Notes under the pieces: model-generated | Database searches by the model: none | What the model saw: only the letters and a program-made list of their open reading frames with translations | Told to the model about the DNA's origin: nothing | From: Paenibacillus sp. 453mf | GTDB lineage: Bacteria; Bacillota; Bacilli; Paenibacillales; Paenibacillaceae | Length of the DNA stretch: 64,000 nucleotides | Direction of reading: 5' to 3' | NCBI RefSeq assembly: GCF_900116105.1 | Contig: NZ_FPAC01000006.1 | Location: forward strand, 1-64,000 | Made by a program: the position numbers and the translations under genes | Shown: positions 62,412-64,000 of the stretch, piece by piece | Layout: the number at the start of each line of letters is the position of its first letter | Position numbering within the stretch: the stretch's first letter is position 1

Positions 62412-63344
62412 ATGATTCTTCAAAACTCAAAAAAAATTTTAGTCTGGTTAAGTTTTGTATTTGGTCTTACACTTTTGACTTTAGACGTGTATTATTTTGT
62501 TCCAATGATTGGGGAATTCTTATCCAGCGATATTTATATGGGGGTCCTATGGGCTGTAGGTATCGCTTATGTAATTTTGGTAGGATCTTTCTTCTTTATT
62601 ACAGCACCCTTTAATAAGAATTCTAAAGTTCTACATATAATCTTGCTTATACTGATAATGCCAGCTGGTCTAATAGTTGCTGTAGTAAATAAATTTTCTG
62701 GTATATGGGCTAAGTTGGTCACCACATTTTTTACTATTATGTTTTCTATTGGTGTCTCATACTTTCTGTATATTGGAATAGCAATGCTATTACCAAAAGC
62801 GATGGATTACTACGCGCCTTTTTATTACATATTGGCGATAGTTGGGAGTGTTGCTTTTGTTTCCATTGGACGATGGATTCATGACTTGACACTCTTATTA
62901 TTCAGCAATTCTACTAAATTGCGAGAAGAGAAGAGAATGACCTTCACTCAAGCCTCATTTTGGGTAGCGGTAGTCTCACTCTCAGCTTATTTCGTTGCCT
63001 CTACTGTAGGAGTGACCTATGCCTTTAGCGAAAGTGATAAGCAATTACTGGATGCAGTTAAGGATGCTTCTGGAGTGTTTGCATCTGTAACGGGTTTGAT
63101 CGCTTTAGGGAGAACGGCTTATGGTAAAAGAGAGCCATCTCTTGAGGAGATAAAGAACACAATTAAGCAGGAACTGCTTGAAGAGCTCCGGACTATTGTG
63201 GCTGAGGATAACCTAAAATTCTCTGCTGAACAAGTTGCTGTCGCATGTCAAAATGACAATAACGAACCTCGTAATGTAGGGCCCCAAGGTCAAATGAAAA
63301 GGGGGAACCGAAAGCACGGTAAGGGTAAGCGGAAGTCAAGCTAA
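62412..63344 (+). CDS. Multi-pass membrane protein, 310 aa
   Basis: The protein is unrecognised. ATG 62412 follows TGGGAGGGGTC. About six hydrophobic helices lie in the first 215 residues (for example ILVWLSFVFGLTLLTLDVYYF; VTTFFTIMFSIGVSYFLYIG; ILAIVGSVAFVSIG). The soluble C-terminus has a helical part (LEEIKNTIKQELLEELRTIV) and a basic tail rich in K, R, G and N. The basic tail could contact nucleic acid at the membrane. It lies behind type A leader copy 12, alone in its unit. Confidence 0.65.
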   Translation: MILQNSKKILVWLSFVFGLTLLTLDVYYFVPMIGEFLSSDIYMGVLWAVGIAYVILVGSFFFITAPFNKNSKVLHIILLILIMPAGLIVAVVNKFSGIWAKLVTTFFTIMFSIGVSYFLYIGIAMLLPKAMDYYAPFYYILAIVGSVAFVSIGRWIHDLTLLLFSNSTKLREEKRMTFTQASFWVAVVSLSAYFVASTVGVTYAFSESDKQLLDAVKDASGVFASVTGLIALGRTAYGKREPSLEEIKNTIKQELLEELRTIVAEDNLKFSAEQVAVACQNDNNEPRNVGPQGQMKRGNRKHGKGKRKSS

Positions 63345-63510
63345 CTCTCATAGTAATCAAGGGTTCATAGTAGCCCTTTATCGAATTAACCAAAAGTACA
63401 TCTCACAAGATGATTAATGATCTCGCTCTCGAGTATTGAAATTGATTGTCTGGTGAGGTGAATTTTTTATGCCTATATACAACCTAATTTAAATCAAGGA
63501 GTGTTCTGAA

Positions 63511-63894
63511 ATGGTAGATAATAAAAAGAATAACATACGTGGTCTAAGCAACGAGGAGTTTCTCCTTTTAAAGGAAATCCTTGAAAATAAACTTTCTTTC
63601 AAGGTGGGTTTTAAGCACTATAAAGAGGAGTATCTTGCCGGTGTGGTAACTATAAGACCAACACAGTATTACTGGAACAAGTCTCAGTTCGAAGAGATCC
63701 GAACGCTGCTAGATGATTTAGGTGCGATATATAACAATATAGGAGTTCCTGAAAAAATGGTGCATTCAGTGTTTTGTAATGGGTTTACGTATCTGAAATT
63801 TACAGCAGACACAAATAACCGCTTATCGTTTCCTGAACTCGTCACCGAACATCTGCATGAAACATCAGCCCTTCGACACATGTATCGCTGCTGA
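63511..63894 (+). CDS. Hypothetical protein, 127 aa
   Basis: The protein is unrecognised. ATG 63511 follows CAAGGAGTG. It is mixed alpha/beta, soluble and slightly basic, with a helical N-terminus (LSNEEFLLLKEILENKLS). About 40 bp upstream lies GCCTATATACAACCTAATT, the tag that otherwise follows type A leaders, but no full leader is visible, so the leader may be partly lost. The last 100 bp of the window hold no further gene. Confidence 0.6.
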   Translation: MVDNKKNNIRGLSNEEFLLLKEILENKLSFKVGFKHYKEEYLAGVVTIRPTQYYWNKSQFEEIRTLLDDLGAIYNNIGVPEKMVHSVFCNGFTYLKFTADTNNRLSFPELVTEHLHETSALRHMYRC

Positions 63895-64000
63895 GATATT
63901 TAATTCGACTACGAAGAAAAGGAAAGAGTTTTGGTGTAGACATCGAATATATTAACTATATCTTTACACCTTACAAAATGTTTAAGATAATCTGATTTTT

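Noticed and set aside
1-64000. tRNA, rRNA or tmRNA genes
   Set aside because: I looked for tRNA-like cloverleaf ends and rRNA landmarks and saw none.

Overview
This window is AT-rich DNA that reads as part of a large plasmid, or a plasmid-like element with phage-type genes, from a Gram-positive Bacillales host. Paenibacillaceae is my best guess. The grounds are strong AGGAGG-type ribosome binding sites, frequent TTG/GTG starts, an IS3-family (IS150-like) element and a group II intron of Bacillales type. There is no rRNA, tRNA or chromosomal housekeeping block. The core is a replication and transfer set: a VirD4/TraG-like coupling ATPase, an S1-domain protein, a replication-relaxation family protein, a MoxR/CobS-like ATPase with a VWA partner, two winged-helix initiator-like proteins with iteron arrays, a Toprim primase, a 5'-3' exonuclease and a methyltransferase-helicase fusion.

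Layout. 1-16 kb: small accessory genes, mostly unrecognised (DUF429-like, DUF7662-like, DUF3841, a PDZ/Lon-type SepM-like protease, a duplicated zinc-ribbon protein), with long gene-poor stretches and several genes whose starts look damaged. 16-24 kb: an XRE-TPR regulator, an IS3 element lodged in the loop of a bidirectional terminator, and a secreted or anchored SNase-Excalibur nuclease. 24-36 kb: the transfer/core operons. 36-39.6 kb: two stacked replication modules, each with an initiator-like gene and a block of forward then inverted iterons. 39.7-49 kb: primase, HAD phosphatase, a TGT/DpdA-like TIM-barrel protein, an exonuclease and a divergent GTPase. 49-54 kb: small genes plus a DUF4365 protein. 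54-59.7 kb: the methyltransferase-helicase interrupted by a group II intron, followed by a third array of 20-21 bp repeats. 59.9-64 kb: a large unknown protein and a membrane protein.

The most striking thing is not a protein. Twelve intergenic leaders (type A) share the same plan: a -10 box, then YATACC about 5 nt later, then a short hairpin whose stem sequence changes with compensation (CTCCC/GGGAG, CTTTC/GAAAG, GGTCC/GGACC, CTCGG/CCGAG and others) around a GCATGCGCA-like loop, then a conserved GCATTCTAA, then a long hairpin ending in a T-run. In many copies that long hairpin carries a CACAC-GTGTG apical arm. Each copy lies upstream of a small accessory gene or operon. A second family (type B: GGAAGCACC hairpin plus T-run) precedes the T4CP, S1, initiator and two other genes. 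I infer two element-wide transcription attenuation or antitermination regimes, one for accessory genes and one for core genes. Type A is a good candidate for an undescribed structured regulatory RNA. Its trans-acting factor is not evident in this window.
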